Source: a virus | IMG/VR virus record: IMGVR_UViG_3300031788_000002 | Span: 1-64,000 of that record | Strand: one strand, 5' to 3' | Length of the DNA: 64,000 nucleotides | Made by a program: the position numbers and the translations under genes | Notes under the pieces: generated by a model | Seen by the model: the letters and a program-made list of their open reading frames with translations, nothing else | Database searches by the model: none | Told to the model about the DNA's origin: nothing | Shown: in pieces, positions 40,344 through 49,121 of the stretch | Position numbering within the stretch: position 1 is the stretch's first letter | Layout of the letters: each line of letters starts with the position of its first letter

Positions 40344-41153
40344 ATGACCTACGTAGACTCGTTGACGTTCGCGGCACCGACGTTGGGTTGTTCTGCACTT
40401 CTTCCTACGCTGCCGAATGAGATCGGCCCGGCGCGGGAGGACCGCTTGTTCGAGCTGTACATGGCGGGGCAGTGCCCCCTGTGGTTGCGCCAATGGAAGG
40501 AGATTGTTGTAGAGGCCGAAGGGCTCAAGGGGTCCTTCTTCGTTCTTCCAGATTTCCTCTGCCTCGGCACGGACACCGACTACCTCTATACGCCGATGGG
40601 CGCGCTCAATGCAGAGCGCATTCTGGAACAGCGGTTCAACGCTGTGCTACCGACCGAACGCATGGTCGACTTGATCTACGCCGCGTCGAAACGGCAAGCG
40701 GCGCAGCCCTGGGGACCGCCTTACGACGATTCCATGATGAACACCAGCCGCTGGCCGGCGCAGAGCGCCAAGGTCATTGGGATGCAGCGTGCCCGCGGGG
40801 TGACGACAGGACAATTGGTAGAAGGCCATTGCAAGAACGTCATCGTGAGCGATAAAGCCATGGCGAAGCACGGCGTTCACCTGGGCTTCTACGGTTGGTT
40901 CTTAAACAACGGGGAGCCGATCCAGCAAGACAGCCTGGAGCATGGGGCTCTCTATTGCGATTACTCGCACGGCGTTCGTGGCGTGCTCAGTACAGTCGTC
41001 GTGGAAGACCAGACTATGAAGCTAGCGGACGCACTGAAGGACGAGCGGGCGCACGTGCTATTTTCGAGTACGCGCTTCGACCCGGGGTCGTACACGGCGG
41101 CGCGCGCCGCTTACTTCCAGATGCGTGGCGTCGAGGCGCCCTTGATTTACTAA
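40344..41153 (+). CDS. Conserved uncharacterised protein (GHxKxVxVS/DYSHGVR type)
   Basis: The 269-residue protein contains LGTDTDYLYTPMGA, VLPTERMVDLIY, EGHCKNVIVS, FYGWFLNNGEPIQ and YCDYSHGVR. I have a memory of this order in an uncharacterised phage and bacterial protein family, but cannot name it. Conserved His, Asp and Tyr suggest an enzyme fold. It starts leaderless and is followed by other small + genes. Confidence 0.7.
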   Translation: MTYVDSLTFAAPTLGCSALLPTLPNEIGPAREDRLFELYMAGQCPLWLRQWKEIVVEAEGLKGSFFVLPDFLCLGTDTDYLYTPMGALNAERILEQRFNAVLPTERMVDLIYAASKRQAAQPWGPPYDDSMMNTSRWPAQSAKVIGMQRARGVTTGQLVEGHCKNVIVSDKAMAKHGVHLGFYGWFLNNGEPIQQDSLEHGALYCDYSHGVRGVLSTVVVEDQTMKLADALKDERAHVLFSSTRFDPGSYTAARAAYFQMRGVEAPLIY

Positions 41154-41177
41154 GAGCGGAAAGTTCAGCGTGCGCAC

Positions 41178-41185
41178 GGTATAAG
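41178..41185 (+). promoter_or_regulatory. Class A-like promoter element
   Basis: GGTATAAG lies 28 nt before ATG 41214, with GGGAAGG between. Confidence 0.35.
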
Positions 41186-41213
41186 CATCCTGGGAAGGAT
41201 GCCGCGCTAGAAC

Positions 41214-41720
41214 ATGCCGTTTGATAATACCCTTCGACCACTCTCCACGGCGTCAGCGACGGAATACGTCAATCGACTGCTCAAAAAAGGGTACTACCCC
41301 ATCAATAAGCTCCCAAGAGATTCCCTGTTGCGCATTCCTTGGGAGAATGGTCCTGTTGTGTCCCATGGGTTAACCACAGGGCTACCTAAGGTACAACGGG
41401 GGACAGTGGATAGGTACGACCTACCGGCGATCACGCACAACGGTGCGATGTGCGCTTGGGGACCTGTGGTCTACCCACTTCTTTGGAAGCAGCTCCGCGA
41501 ACACGCGAACGAAAAAGAGCCCTCGACGGAACTTCTGAAACGATTCGTGTTGGACATCGCGCGTATTGCGAACAGTGCGGCGCTACAGCGCACCCTTTTA
41601 CAGTCCTACATTATCGCGCATCTTCAAGAGAACAAGGATCGCGCCTTCTTGCGCGTAGCTATTGACAGCGCGCTCTGTTTGTTGTCGAAAGAAGAAAGTA
41701 GTGCTGCCCCACATCGATAA
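41214..41720 (+). CDS. Uncharacterised protein
   Basis: The 168-residue protein has a helical C-terminal half (ELLKRFVLDIARIANSAALQ). No family recognised. The SD is distant. Confidence 0.65.
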   Translation: MPFDNTLRPLSTASATEYVNRLLKKGYYPINKLPRDSLLRIPWENGPVVSHGLTTGLPKVQRGTVDRYDLPAITHNGAMCAWGPVVYPLLWKQLREHANEKEPSTELLKRFVLDIARIANSAALQRTLLQSYIIAHLQENKDRAFLRVAIDSALCLLSKEESSAAPHR

Positions 41721-41784
41721 ACAACTGTTGATCGGCCTGTTCATCATTTTGATGATCAGCATGCTCCGCACCTTGTCGTGCTGA
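41701..41784 (+). CDS. 27-aa membrane peptide
   Basis: GTG 41701 opens inside the end of the previous gene and encodes a single hydrophobic segment (LLIGLFIILMISML). The SD is weak. The spacing before the next gene's own SD is tight. Plausible membrane peptide. Confidence 0.4.
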   Translation: MLPHIDKQLLIGLFIILMISMLRTLSC

Positions 41785-41798
41785 GCTTTAGGAGCCCC

Positions 41799-42377
41799 AT
41801 GCCCGAAGAACCCACTGCAACGCCTTTCCTTGACAGTCTCACGGACCGTCGCGTCTTTCGCGTTTTCATCCCGGCGATCACCAAAGACCAGCTGAAAGAA
41901 AATCAGCCCTACGTCATCCGCATCGTTATCCCCAAGGGCGCCCAGTTCCTTGAAGTGATGCAGATCGAACCGGTGTCCGCGGGGCTGGGAGCTTTTTCAG
42001 GGAGCTCGACGACGGCGTACGCTTTTCTGTGCGACCACGATGTTAAGGAAACGGAGACGTTCTACACAACCAGTTGGTTCAGCGACCGACCGATGCCCTG
42101 GGCGTCCGGGCAATCAGCAAAGTACGTCGATGCAACGCCTTTTCCAAAGATTTGTTGCTCGCCTCTGAACACGACGTCGCACAGTGGTATTCCGCTGCTG
42201 CACCTGCGCGTATGCGTGGTCCCAACAGATTACAAAGCCTTCGAAGCTGAGTTGGTTACTGTGGGGTACGTCATCATCAACACGAAGCCCTACGACTCGG
42301 AATCGTTGCTCGCTTACTATCAAGCGCGAGCGAAGAGCGCGCCTTCTTCGCCAACTTCACCCCCTGCTGTAGGCTAA
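41799..42377 (+). CDS. Uncharacterised protein
   Basis: The 192-residue protein follows TTTAGGAG. It is beta-rich with a Ser/Pro tail (APSSPTSPPAVG). Possibly a minor structural protein; no family recognised. Confidence 0.7.
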   Translation: MPEEPTATPFLDSLTDRRVFRVFIPAITKDQLKENQPYVIRIVIPKGAQFLEVMQIEPVSAGLGAFSGSSTTAYAFLCDHDVKETETFYTTSWFSDRPMPWASGQSAKYVDATPFPKICCSPLNTTSHSGIPLLHLRVCVVPTDYKAFEAELVTVGYVIINTKPYDSESLLAYYQARAKSAPSSPTSPPAVG

Positions 42378-42416
42378 TCGAACGCGCTTGAGCACCGCGT
42401 AATCGAGGAGCAATAC

Positions 42417-42695
42417 ATGAACGTGGCGAAGCCACCGATGCCTGCTGTGGCGTCGGACATGGACTCTTTTGTCTCTAGCGTCGACTTTGCTTACTTTCGC
42501 ACGACGCTGCTGCGTATGAAGGGGCGCTACCCGGCGATTTACGGGCACGTGGCCTACGTGGACCCGTATATCGACTATGTGCGCGTGGAAGCAGCAGTAC
42601 CCATTAGGACTACGGCGATGCTGGTAGCCTGGTCAGGGACGCAGGCAGCGTGCTACGAGAAGTGGGAAGGCTTTCTTCCGAAGGGAGATGCGTGA
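42417..42695 (+). CDS. Uncharacterised small protein
   Basis: The 92-residue protein follows CGAGGAG. It has a Tyr-rich middle (GHVAYVDPYIDYVRVE). It is coupled to the next gene. Confidence 0.65.
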   Translation: MNVAKPPMPAVASDMDSFVSSVDFAYFRTTLLRMKGRYPAIYGHVAYVDPYIDYVRVEAAVPIRTTAMLVAWSGTQAACYEKWEGFLPKGDA

Positions 42696-42916
42696 TGCCG
42701 CGGGTACTTTCGTTTCAAGCGTTGAGCGATTCTACAAAGGAGGAGGCTGGCTATCTCCTCGATAACCTGGTCGATGATATCGCGGCGCTTGCAGAAGACG
42801 TCGCCGAAAGAACGGCGATCCACAGGTACATGGTGGACAAGCTTCGGGAGCCCATTGAAGCCGACGACGATGAGGAAGCAGAGGCTAACGAGGAAGAGGA
42901 CGAAGTTTTGGCGTAG
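42695..42916 (+). CDS. Small acidic protein
   Basis: The 73-residue protein follows AAGGGAG (GTG 42692 is an alternative start). It is helical with a very acidic tail (ADDDEEAEANEEEDE). No family recognised. Confidence 0.65.
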   Translation: MPRVLSFQALSDSTKEEAGYLLDNLVDDIAALAEDVAERTAIHRYMVDKLREPIEADDDEEAEANEEEDEVLA

Positions 42917-43000
42917 CGGCCTTCCCGCTGTACGCCGTTTGTACCCGGTGCCCTCGGGCTTAAACGAGCAGATGCTCAGGCCGGGTAACTTTTAGCTGTC

Positions 43001-43029
43001 GCCCTTGCTCCGGCTACGCGGGCAAGGGC
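43001..43029. other. 8-bp hairpin in 253-nt gap
   Basis: GCCCTTGC pairs with GCAAGGGC around a 13-nt loop, without a T-run. It is the only structured feature between 42917 and 43169. Confidence 0.4.
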
Positions 43030-43169
43030 GATGACCGCCTCAGGTTTGTTTTGTCACCGAAGCGCAACATCTTGGTGATGCCGCCCGTACTTGCTCTAGC
43101 CCTTCTTTTTTATTACGAGAAACTCCGGTCGGTGTACATTGTGCACCGAGCACACCCTCCAGGAGCTTC

Positions 43170-44282
43170 ATGAGCGAACAACACTTGCTGCATCCGGATG
43201 TTCATCGCCCGGCGTCTCAATGGAGTGAAGATCAGACGCTTCACTTGGCCGCTTGCTACAGCAATCCTTTTCGCTGGCGTGTACGCCGCGAGTTGGCCAA
43301 TGACTTCCGTCGGCATATTGCGCAGATGCCCAACGTTCGTCTGCACTTTATTGAACTGGCGTACGGGGATCGCCCGTTCGAAGTAACAAATCCAGCGCTC
43401 TACCCGGATGACATCCAGGTACGTACGCCCCATGAGCTGTGGCATAAAGAGAACATGCTCAATGTCGCCATCCAGCACTTCCCCCCAGATTGGAAGTATG
43501 GCGGCTACCTCGATGCCGACGTGCAATGCACCCGTTACGACTTTGCGCTGGAGGCCATTCATCAGCTGCAGCACTACGAGTGGGCGCAACTTTTCTCGAG
43601 CTACACAAATCTCTCGGGTAAAACGATTCCAGGGCGGGGGCATCAGCGCATTGGGGAAACCTATGGCTTTGCCTACTTGTACTCAGAGTCCATCGACTTG
43701 ATGCTGCATTCTTCTAAAAAGACGCAGCTTGAAAGTGGTTTCGCCGCTCAGCCTGGTGTTCACATGCGTGGCCGACGTATGGGGGGTAACCCGGGTTTGG
43801 GTTGGGCCTTTCGCCGAAGTGCCTTCGATGCTGTAGGCGGTCTTCTCGACCGTTGCATTCTAGGTAGTGGCGACGGTTTCATGGCTTTTGGCCTTGCGGG
43901 AACTTACGACGAGTTGAAGAAGTATGGCGTGCCCCTCAACATGCGGCATTGGAGCGAAGTTCGCAACATTACGTTGTACACCGAGGCGTACCGTAGTGCG
44001 ATCTATGCGTGGCAGGAGCGTGCGGCGCGCTTAACCCGTAACATTGGGTACGTTGATCAGCACGTGATCCACCACTATCACGGACCCAAGGATCGCCGCG
44101 GATACACCACGCGCGATGCAATCCTCATCGAGGAGAAATACGATCCGATGCGCGACGTATACCCTGATTATCAGGGTATTCTTCAGCTATCTCCGGACAA
44201 GCCCCGTTTGCGAGATCGCATTCGTGCGTACTTCCTCTCTCGTGTTGAAGATCTGCCACACATCCCTTCCGACCTCGTCTGA
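43170..44282 (+). CDS. Glycosyltransferase-like protein (GT-A fold)
   Basis: The 370-residue protein follows CCAGGAG. An N-terminal strand-loop (ACYSNPFRWRVRRELAND), WHKENMLNVAI, then a DxD motif in GGYLDADVQ and a GWAFRRSAFDAVGG acceptor-side segment with GSGDGFMAF fit GT-A nucleotide-sugar transferases found in large phages. It may glycosylate virion proteins, phage DNA or host surface sugars; the substrate cannot be read from sequence. Confidence 0.8.
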   Translation: MSEQHLLHPDVHRPASQWSEDQTLHLAACYSNPFRWRVRRELANDFRRHIAQMPNVRLHFIELAYGDRPFEVTNPALYPDDIQVRTPHELWHKENMLNVAIQHFPPDWKYGGYLDADVQCTRYDFALEAIHQLQHYEWAQLFSSYTNLSGKTIPGRGHQRIGETYGFAYLYSESIDLMLHSSKKTQLESGFAAQPGVHMRGRRMGGNPGLGWAFRRSAFDAVGGLLDRCILGSGDGFMAFGLAGTYDELKKYGVPLNMRHWSEVRNITLYTEAYRSAIYAWQERAARLTRNIGYVDQHVIHHYHGPKDRRGYTTRDAILIEEKYDPMRDVYPDYQGILQLSPDKPRLRDRIRAYFLSRVEDLPHIPSDLV

Positions 44283-44344
44283 TTCTTTTAGCCCGCGATT
44301 TCGCGGTAGACTTCCCGCACAACGTTTTGTGTCGAGGAGGTCTT

Positions 44345-45376
44345 ATGGCCGCAGGTTCTGGTGTCTTCAGTACAGCACGACCGAAAAACGCGAATTTGGT
44401 GTACGCCGGTAAAGGAGGGATCGGCGGTGAGGTCGGCGAGCTTCGCCAGGACGTGGACAATGCCCTGTCCCCGCTGGCCGCGATCACGGTGGAAGAGTTC
44501 ATCAATCCGGTGGCGCCGTCGCCCACCGCCCTGATGGCCGCGACGGCGTCATCGACCACGGCGCTGTCCTTCACCAAGTTGGCGGGGAGCTTCACCCTGG
44601 CGACCTTGGCGAGCATGGCCACGGCTCCGCGGCAGGTGCAGCTCACGACGGGGGGAACGACGCCTGCCAATCAGCCGGCGACGTTGGTGTTGAAGGGGCT
44701 CGATGAGCGGGGTAAGCCGCAGAGCGAAACGATCAATCTCCTGCAGACCGCGGGCAACGTGCTGAGCAAGTACTTCTACACCGAGCTCGATGCTGCTCTC
44801 CCGGCGGCAGGGCTCGGTGCGGGGGCTACCCTGGCCCTTGGCGTTGGTAGCAAGTTGGGCCTCTCGCGCAAGGTCAAGACGCGCGCGGGGCGCGTCGCGG
44901 TGCTGCAAGAGGTTGCGCTTGGCGCAGTCGTGACTTCGGGCGTGGTGGTGGCGGAATCCACCGGCGCGGCGGCCACCGAGACCGGGCTGGGTGACCTGAC
45001 CAACGCAGCCACCATCGCCGCATTGAACGGGCAGACGCTGATCTTCAGCTTGGACAAGCAAGAGTTCAAGGCCGTGCAGTTCAATGAGCCTGCGAACGAA
45101 GCCGCGGTGGTTACGCAGATCAACGCGGTGTTTGGGGTGACCGTGGCGGCGGTGGGCGGCGTGGGCAACAAGTTCCTCGTACTGACCAGTACCACGCAGG
45201 GCATTGATAGTCAGATCGACATTTCAGCTGAGAGCACGGCGTTGGTACTCCTTGGCTTTGTACCCGGCCTCATCACGGGATCGGGCAATGGTACCTACGG
45301 GTCGTACACTCCTTCGGCGGCACTCAACGGCGCCAATGACTACGCCGTGACGTACGAGTTCGATCCCACCGTCTAA
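44345..45376 (+). CDS. Virion structural protein
   Basis: The 343-residue protein follows GAGGAGG. Ala/Thr/Gly-rich beta-type sequence with LVLKGLDERGKPQSETINLL, GNVLSKYF and LALGVGSKLGL fits a type of repeated phage structural protein (decoration or tail-type) that I know only as uncharacterised. It is monocistronic, with a terminator after it, which suits a highly expressed virion protein. Confidence 0.75.
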   Translation: MAAGSGVFSTARPKNANLVYAGKGGIGGEVGELRQDVDNALSPLAAITVEEFINPVAPSPTALMAATASSTTALSFTKLAGSFTLATLASMATAPRQVQLTTGGTTPANQPATLVLKGLDERGKPQSETINLLQTAGNVLSKYFYTELDAALPAAGLGAGATLALGVGSKLGLSRKVKTRAGRVAVLQEVALGAVVTSGVVVAESTGAAATETGLGDLTNAATIAALNGQTLIFSLDKQEFKAVQFNEPANEAAVVTQINAVFGVTVAAVGGVGNKFLVLTSTTQGIDSQIDISAESTALVLLGFVPGLITGSGNGTYGSYTPSAALNGANDYAVTYEFDPTV

Positions 45377-45402
45377 TCCCGCACTAAGCGAAGAAGGGAC
45401 AT

Positions 45403-45434
45403 GCCCCTCCCACGAAGGAGAGGGGCTGCCTTTC
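45403..45434. terminator. Bidirectional terminator between convergent genes
   Basis: GCCCCTC pairs with GAGGGGC; TGCCTTTC follows on the + side and the mirrored side is also T-containing. Confidence 0.6.
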
Positions 45435-46026
45435 AGGTCATGGCGGTTCCCGCCCAAATGCCGACGTCAACCCAGTTCGTCGTGCATTCCGTAACGGCGC
45501 GCAGTTCGTCGTTGCTGAGATTGGGTGCGTCTTGCCAAAGCAGGGCCACGCAATCCAGTGACGTGTGATGCCTCTTCCAGCGTGCGACGGGCTCGAAACG
45601 GTCATCTACGAACACGTGGCCGAAGACCAGGTGCTTGTCGGCGGTAAAGTGCACGCGGGAGGCGGCATCGCGTCCGAAGAGCTCGCGCAGCCACTCCCGC
45701 CGGTCGTAATCCCAGGTGGGGGATGTATACGGCGACGACGTGATGAAGTGAACCTCGTTGCCGCGCAAAAGCTTTTGTACCCCTTCGATGGCACCCGGCA
45801 GCGGCTTCATGGATGCGGCGCGTCCAGGCTCGTTGATCAACGTCCATGTAGCGCGCATCTGTTCGTCCGTAAGCTTCAGCGCACTTTTGTAGTCGTAAGA
45901 GCTGACCAGCCCGAGATCGTTTCGCGTGAAAGTTGTACCGTTGGCTTGGTTGCAGCAATCCACGTACAGCTGCCGAAAGTCGGCGATGACGCCGTCTACA
46001 TCCAGAAGAATAATTGGTTGGCTCAT
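45433..46026 (-). CDS. HAD-type 5'(3')-deoxyribonucleotidase
   Basis: The 197-residue protein has HAD motif I LLDVDGVIADF (nucleophile Asp9, acid Asp11), motif II ITSSPY, a DKHLVFG lysine region and motif IV FVDDR. This matches NT5C-type nucleotidases, which dephosphorylate dNMPs and shape nucleotide pools. It is coupled to the upstream small gene by ATGA. Confidence 0.88.
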   Translation of the reverse strand: MSQPIILLDVDGVIADFRQLYVDCCNQANGTTFTRNDLGLVSSYDYKSALKLTDEQMRATWTLINEPGRAASMKPLPGAIEGVQKLLRGNEVHFITSSPYTSPTWDYDRREWLRELFGRDAASRVHFTADKHLVFGHVFVDDRFEPVARWKRHHTSLDCVALLWQDAPNLSNDELRAVTECTTNWVDVGIWAGTAMT

Positions 46027-46262
46027 TTAAGTTCCGTGGCCAGGTTGCTCAGCGTGTCGACGCTGAAGCGCCGCCCGTTGATTGTAACGGTAAGAACCCA
46101 AACCGATTCTTTGAAGTATTCCTTCTGCACATGCTTCGCGTAGGTCAACGCGCGCTGCTCGATGCTTGCATTTTTGCTGTGTACGACATCGAAAGGAAAG
46201 GCGTTGATGACCCATTCGGCGACAACAACCTCGTCCTGCTCTTCGCTATTCTGTGTTGACAT
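46023..46262 (-). CDS. Small uncharacterised protein
   Basis: The 79-residue alpha/beta protein (ALTYAKHVQKEYFKESVWVL) overlaps the nucleotidase start. No family recognised. Confidence 0.65.
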   Translation of the reverse strand: MSTQNSEEQDEVVVAEWVINAFPFDVVHSKNASIEQRALTYAKHVQKEYFKESVWVLTVTINGRRFSVDTLSNLATELK

Positions 46263-46269
46263 AGGGCTC

Positions 46270-46572
46270 TTAACGGTAGAAGCGAACCTTGGGGAACAGC
46301 TTTCGGATCTTTTCTTTGGCGTCTTCCCGCGTAAACGCGCGCAAGTTATCGTCGATGGTTCCTTCGTCGTTGGCGTACCAGTACAAGGGGGCGCCCAGCC
46401 CCCAGTAGGTTCCGCGCTTGTCGTAGCCGCCACTGTTGAGGTAGACGCGCTGCAAGACGAGCTTGCCCGCGTAATCCTTGGGTTCCGCTCGAAGGCCCGT
46501 GCGGCCGTACGCAGCGCCGCGTTGTGGGTCGCCGCCCCAACCACGTGGGTCACGTGTTGAGTAGCTTGGGGC
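46270..46572 (-). CDS. Small conserved phage-type protein
   Basis: The 100-residue protein uses GTG 46572 with GGAAAG upstream. KLVLQRVYLNSGGYDKRGTY, APLYWYANDEGTID and TREDAKEKIR resemble a pattern I associate with uncharacterised phage proteins. Function unknown. Confidence 0.65.
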   Translation of the reverse strand, partial: APSYSTRDPRGWGGDPQRGAAYGRTGLRAEPKDYAGKLVLQRVYLNSGGYDKRGTYWGLGAPLYWYANDEGTIDDNLRAFTREDAKEKIRKLFPKVRFYR

Positions 46573-46897
46573 CACGCTTCTTTCCACAGCGCTGTTGCGC
46601 GCGTATGTTGTTCTGCACGTCTGCTTCCATTTGCTTCGCCGCCTTCGGCCCGCGTTGTGTTGCGCGTTGGATGTATTGATCGTTGCTTTCTGTCAACGCC
46701 CGGAGAGGATCTTCCTCTTCTTCATGAAGCCGACGAAGAAGGCAGCGCAATACGTCCAAATGCAGTTCGAGCCCATGGCGCGCCGGCCCCTTGACGTCTG
46801 CTGTGCGCCTCGTGTCGATAAGGATGCCAACACTTGTGGTGACGCCGGCGGCACAGCAGCGCAAAACGTCTGATTCCTTTGGCGTGGGATTTCGCAT
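46550..46897 (-). CDS. Small protein, paralogue of upstream gene
   Basis: The 115-residue protein follows AGGAAG. MRNPTPKESDVL and GLELHLDVLRCLLRRLHEEE parallel MRKPTNDEVWLL and AFELNLRVLHQVIDRLKTEQ of the adjacent gene. The C-terminal half is Gln/Arg-rich. Function unknown. Confidence 0.65.
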   Translation of the reverse strand: MRNPTPKESDVLRCCAAGVTTSVGILIDTRRTADVKGPARHGLELHLDVLRCLLRRLHEEEEDPLRALTESNDQYIQRATQRGPKAAKQMEADVQNNIRAQQRCGKKRGPKLLNT

Positions 46898-47082
46898 GTT
46901 TCTTCCTGTTCTGTCTTCAAACGGTCAATAACCTGGTGCAGAACACGCAGATTTAATTCGAAGGCATCGATGGTGTGACATCGCAATGCAGGGTTTTCGT
47001 GGAACAGCGTTGGTGTCTTTCGCAGTAAAGCGCGTAGGGAAAGAACAAGAAGCCATACTTCGTCGTTTGTAGGTTTTCGCAT
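46693..47082 (-). CDS. Small protein, paralogue, long 3' overlap
   Basis: GGAGG lies 7 nt before ATG 47082. The first 62 residues align with the next gene. The frame then runs 205 nt into that gene without a stop, giving 129 residues, so the C-terminal part may be a by-product of a lost stop codon. Confidence 0.55.
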   Translation of the reverse strand: MRKPTNDEVWLLVLSLRALLRKTPTLFHENPALRCHTIDAFELNLRVLHQVIDRLKTEQEETCEIPRQRNQTFCAAVPPASPQVLASLSTRGAQQTSRGRRAMGSNCIWTYCAAFFVGFMKKRKILSGR

Positions 47083-47141
47083 GACGCGCCTCCGGCGCAT
47101 GCATCTGGGTGAACCTCGAAAGGCGTGCTACAAAGCGCGCA

Positions 47142-47693
47142 ATGGCAATGACAGCGAAAGCAATTCTCGCTCTTCTCTTGGCGCTACCACGCTACAGCGC
47201 CGATACCGAGACCGCCGAGCAGCGCACCAAGCGCCTCGAAACCGTGGCGACGTCCATCAACGTGGTCAGCGAAAGCGCCACGTGTTCCGGGCGCTACGAG
47301 GGAAAGGAAGGGTGCAAGCGCTTCTGGCCCTTGAGTGCCAAGGCGCTTCAGCGCTTGCTCATCACGGAGGGTTTTTTCGAAACGGGGTTTGCTCAGCGCG
47401 TGCACGAGGGGCATTGCTTGAAGCATGAGTGCGACGGGGGGCGCGCTCGAGGCCCTTGGCAGCTCCAGCGCAACGGCCTCATGCCCATCGAAGCCTGGGA
47501 GAAGATGACGGATGCCGGCGAAGAGAGTACGCGCGTGGGCGCCTTCTACGCCGCACGTAAGCTCGCTCAGGATTTCAACGCGTGCCAAAGCATGGAAGGT
47601 GCCATCGCGCGGTACGCTACAGGGAGCTCCTGTACTTGGTCAGGCGCCCCCGCACGCGTGCGCTTTTTTGAGCGCTTGATGGCTAAGGACTAG
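47142..47693 (+). CDS. Exported lytic transglycosylase-like protein
   Basis: The 183-residue protein has a short signal peptide (AKAILALLLALPRYSA). A helical lysozyme-like domain follows with FFETGFAQRV (candidate catalytic Glu) and RARGPWQLQ, the SLT-type signature. Six Cys could form disulfides. It should cleave peptidoglycan during lysis or entry. No SD is seen; GTG 47109 is an upstream alternative. It lies alone on the + strand between minus-strand genes. Confidence 0.75.
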   Translation: MAMTAKAILALLLALPRYSADTETAEQRTKRLETVATSINVVSESATCSGRYEGKEGCKRFWPLSAKALQRLLITEGFFETGFAQRVHEGHCLKHECDGGRARGPWQLQRNGLMPIEAWEKMTDAGEESTRVGAFYAARKLAQDFNACQSMEGAIARYATGSSCTWSGAPARVRFFERLMAKD

Positions 47694-47698
47694 CCTGA

Positions 47699-48052
47699 TT
47701 ACTCCGTGGAACGCAAGCGTTCATCCCAACAGCAAGCGTCTCCAACCCAGGCTTTTTGATGCCGGTGAGCAGTTTCTTTCGGAACGAGCGCGCGGCAGAA
47801 TCGGCAGCGTACGCGCTTGTGTACCGTAGGCGCATGACCGCACTGCGCATGCAATTCCCGTAAGCGAGTGCGAATGTTGCCTTCTTCTCGTTGCAGCGCC
47901 ACGCCATCATCAGCATCTTTTGCTTGTACATAGCGGTCGATGTCTCCCGCTAGGTAGATGAGCGTGGTGAGCAGGTCCTGAAGATCGCGATCCGCTCTGT
48001 TCTTGTAATTGAAGAGCGCATCTGGCAGACGCGCGTCAATGGACGAAGTCAT
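47699..48052 (-). CDS. Uncharacterised protein with Cys/His site
   Basis: The 117-residue protein is coupled to the XRE regulator by ATGA. Its helical N-terminal region is followed by CRFCRALVPKETAHRHQ and ACCW, a zinc-finger-like end. It may act with the regulator. Confidence 0.65.
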   Translation of the reverse strand: MTSSIDARLPDALFNYKNRADRDLQDLLTTLIYLAGDIDRYVQAKDADDGVALQREEGNIRTRLRELHAQCGHAPTVHKRVRCRFCRALVPKETAHRHQKAWVGDACCWDERLRSTE

Positions 48053-48558
48053 GTGGGTACTCGGCGGCGCCCCGGAGGTATGGGCATCGTGGGGTTGGTT
48101 TCGCTGGGCGCGTGGGTCGCGCACAAATCACGGTTCGGGCCCGCCGGGCGGGCACAGCGTAAACACATGGGCCGGTCACAGGTTGTACCGGGGGTTTTAC
48201 CCGGCCCATCGCAGAGCTTGGTGCTAGAGGCTTGGCAGCGGTAGCAGGGCGCCTTCTTGCGGCCACAGATGAAGGTCGCAAGGGGTTCCGCCGTGGGGGG
48301 TCCTGCGGGCGGTGGAGCAGGATATTCGGACGTGCCCAGCAAAAAGTCGAGGGACGCCCCAAGGGCTTTGGCGAGACGGCGCGCGAAGTGAAACGAGGGC
48401 TCCACCTGACCCTTCTCAACCTTTTCGAGGTAAGTGGCGGTAATGGGCGTGATGCCCGTATTACGCATATTTTGGGCAAGGAGGGTCTGTGTCCATCCTT
48501 TTTCCTCGCGGATCGCTTTGACGCGAAGCCCGAAAGAGGGCTGCATCGCTTTGACCAT
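48049..48558 (-). CDS. XRE-family regulator with C-terminal zinc domain
   Basis: The 169-residue protein follows GGAGAAG. Residues 10-75 form a Cro/C1-type helix-turn-helix (TQTLLAQNMRNTGITPITAT, YLEKVEKGQ). A Pro-rich linker leads to a Cys cluster (CYRC, KLCDGP, TCDRPMCLRC, LCATHA) likely to bind two zinc ions. It is probably a transcriptional regulator of the minus-strand genes. Confidence 0.85.
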   Translation of the reverse strand: MVKAMQPSFGLRVKAIREEKGWTQTLLAQNMRNTGITPITATYLEKVEKGQVEPSFHFARRLAKALGASLDFLLGTSEYPAPPPAGPPTAEPLATFICGRKKAPCYRCQASSTKLCDGPGKTPGTTCDRPMCLRCARPAGPNRDLCATHAPSETNPTMPIPPGRRRVPT

Positions 48559-48575
48559 TATGCTTCTCCAGCGTT

Positions 48576-48600
48576 AAAAGGCGACCCGTGAAGGCCGCCT
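48576..48600 (-). terminator. Minus-strand terminator
   Basis: AGGCGGCC and GGTCGCCT pair with one mismatch, then TTTT, after the gene ending at 48608. Confidence 0.6.
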
Positions 48601-48607
48601 GTAAAGG

Positions 48608-49075
48608 TCACGCTTTAGGCGGACCGTCGTCGGGTACGCGCGTGTTGACCCCGTATAGGGCCTCTTGCGCCCGTGCTTCCAGCCCAGGAATGGCAATCAG
48701 CCGGGCATCATACAAGGCCGCCGCAAGGCGAAGAAAGACCAACATGCGTGGGTCGGGGGCGTCGTCGCAGGAGCGCACGGTGTTGATCAGTTGGATCGCC
48801 GCATCCACATAGCTGTCCGCGAAAAGACGGGGCAGGGTGTGAAGAAGGATGCCGTGCAGCTCGGCTTTGTCGTCCTCCGAAATTTCGTCCTCGAAGTCAT
48901 CCACAGCATGGATGATTTCGTTGAGGTGCTGCGCGGTGGTCTCCCGCAGTTGGTGGAACAGGTCCATCTGCGCCTTGTTCAAACACGCCAGATGAAAAGC
49001 CATCAAGACTTTCAGGTCGTGGTCTTTCAAGTCTTTGAGCAACTTCTGCTTCAGATCGTCTTCACTGATGGTCAT
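48608..49075 (-). CDS. Uncharacterised helical protein
   Basis: The 155-residue all-helical acidic protein starts at ATG 49075 behind AAAGAGA. No family recognised. It lies just downstream of the ligase gene with a hairpin between. Confidence 0.65.
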   Translation of the reverse strand: MTISEDDLKQKLLKDLKDHDLKVLMAFHLACLNKAQMDLFHQLRETTAQHLNEIIHAVDDFEDEISEDDKAELHGILLHTLPRLFADSYVDAAIQLINTVRSCDDAPDPRMLVFLRLAAALYDARLIAIPGLEARAQEALYGVNTRVPDDGPPKA

Positions 49076-49094
49076 GGTTTCTCTTTGAGTAAGC

Positions 49095-49112
49095 GGCGCG
49101 CTGAAGCGCGCC
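49095..49112 (-). terminator. GC-rich hairpin between ligase and next gene
   Basis: GGCGCGCT pairs with AGCGCGCC with a 2-nt apex. No T-run, so it may be an RNA-stability or partial termination element. Confidence 0.4.
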
Positions 49113-49121
49113 GTGCAGGTT

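Noticed and set aside
42917-43169. Possible tRNA or structured RNA in the gap
   Set aside because: There is a hairpin at 43001 but no cloverleaf, anticodon arm or T-loop consensus could be fitted.
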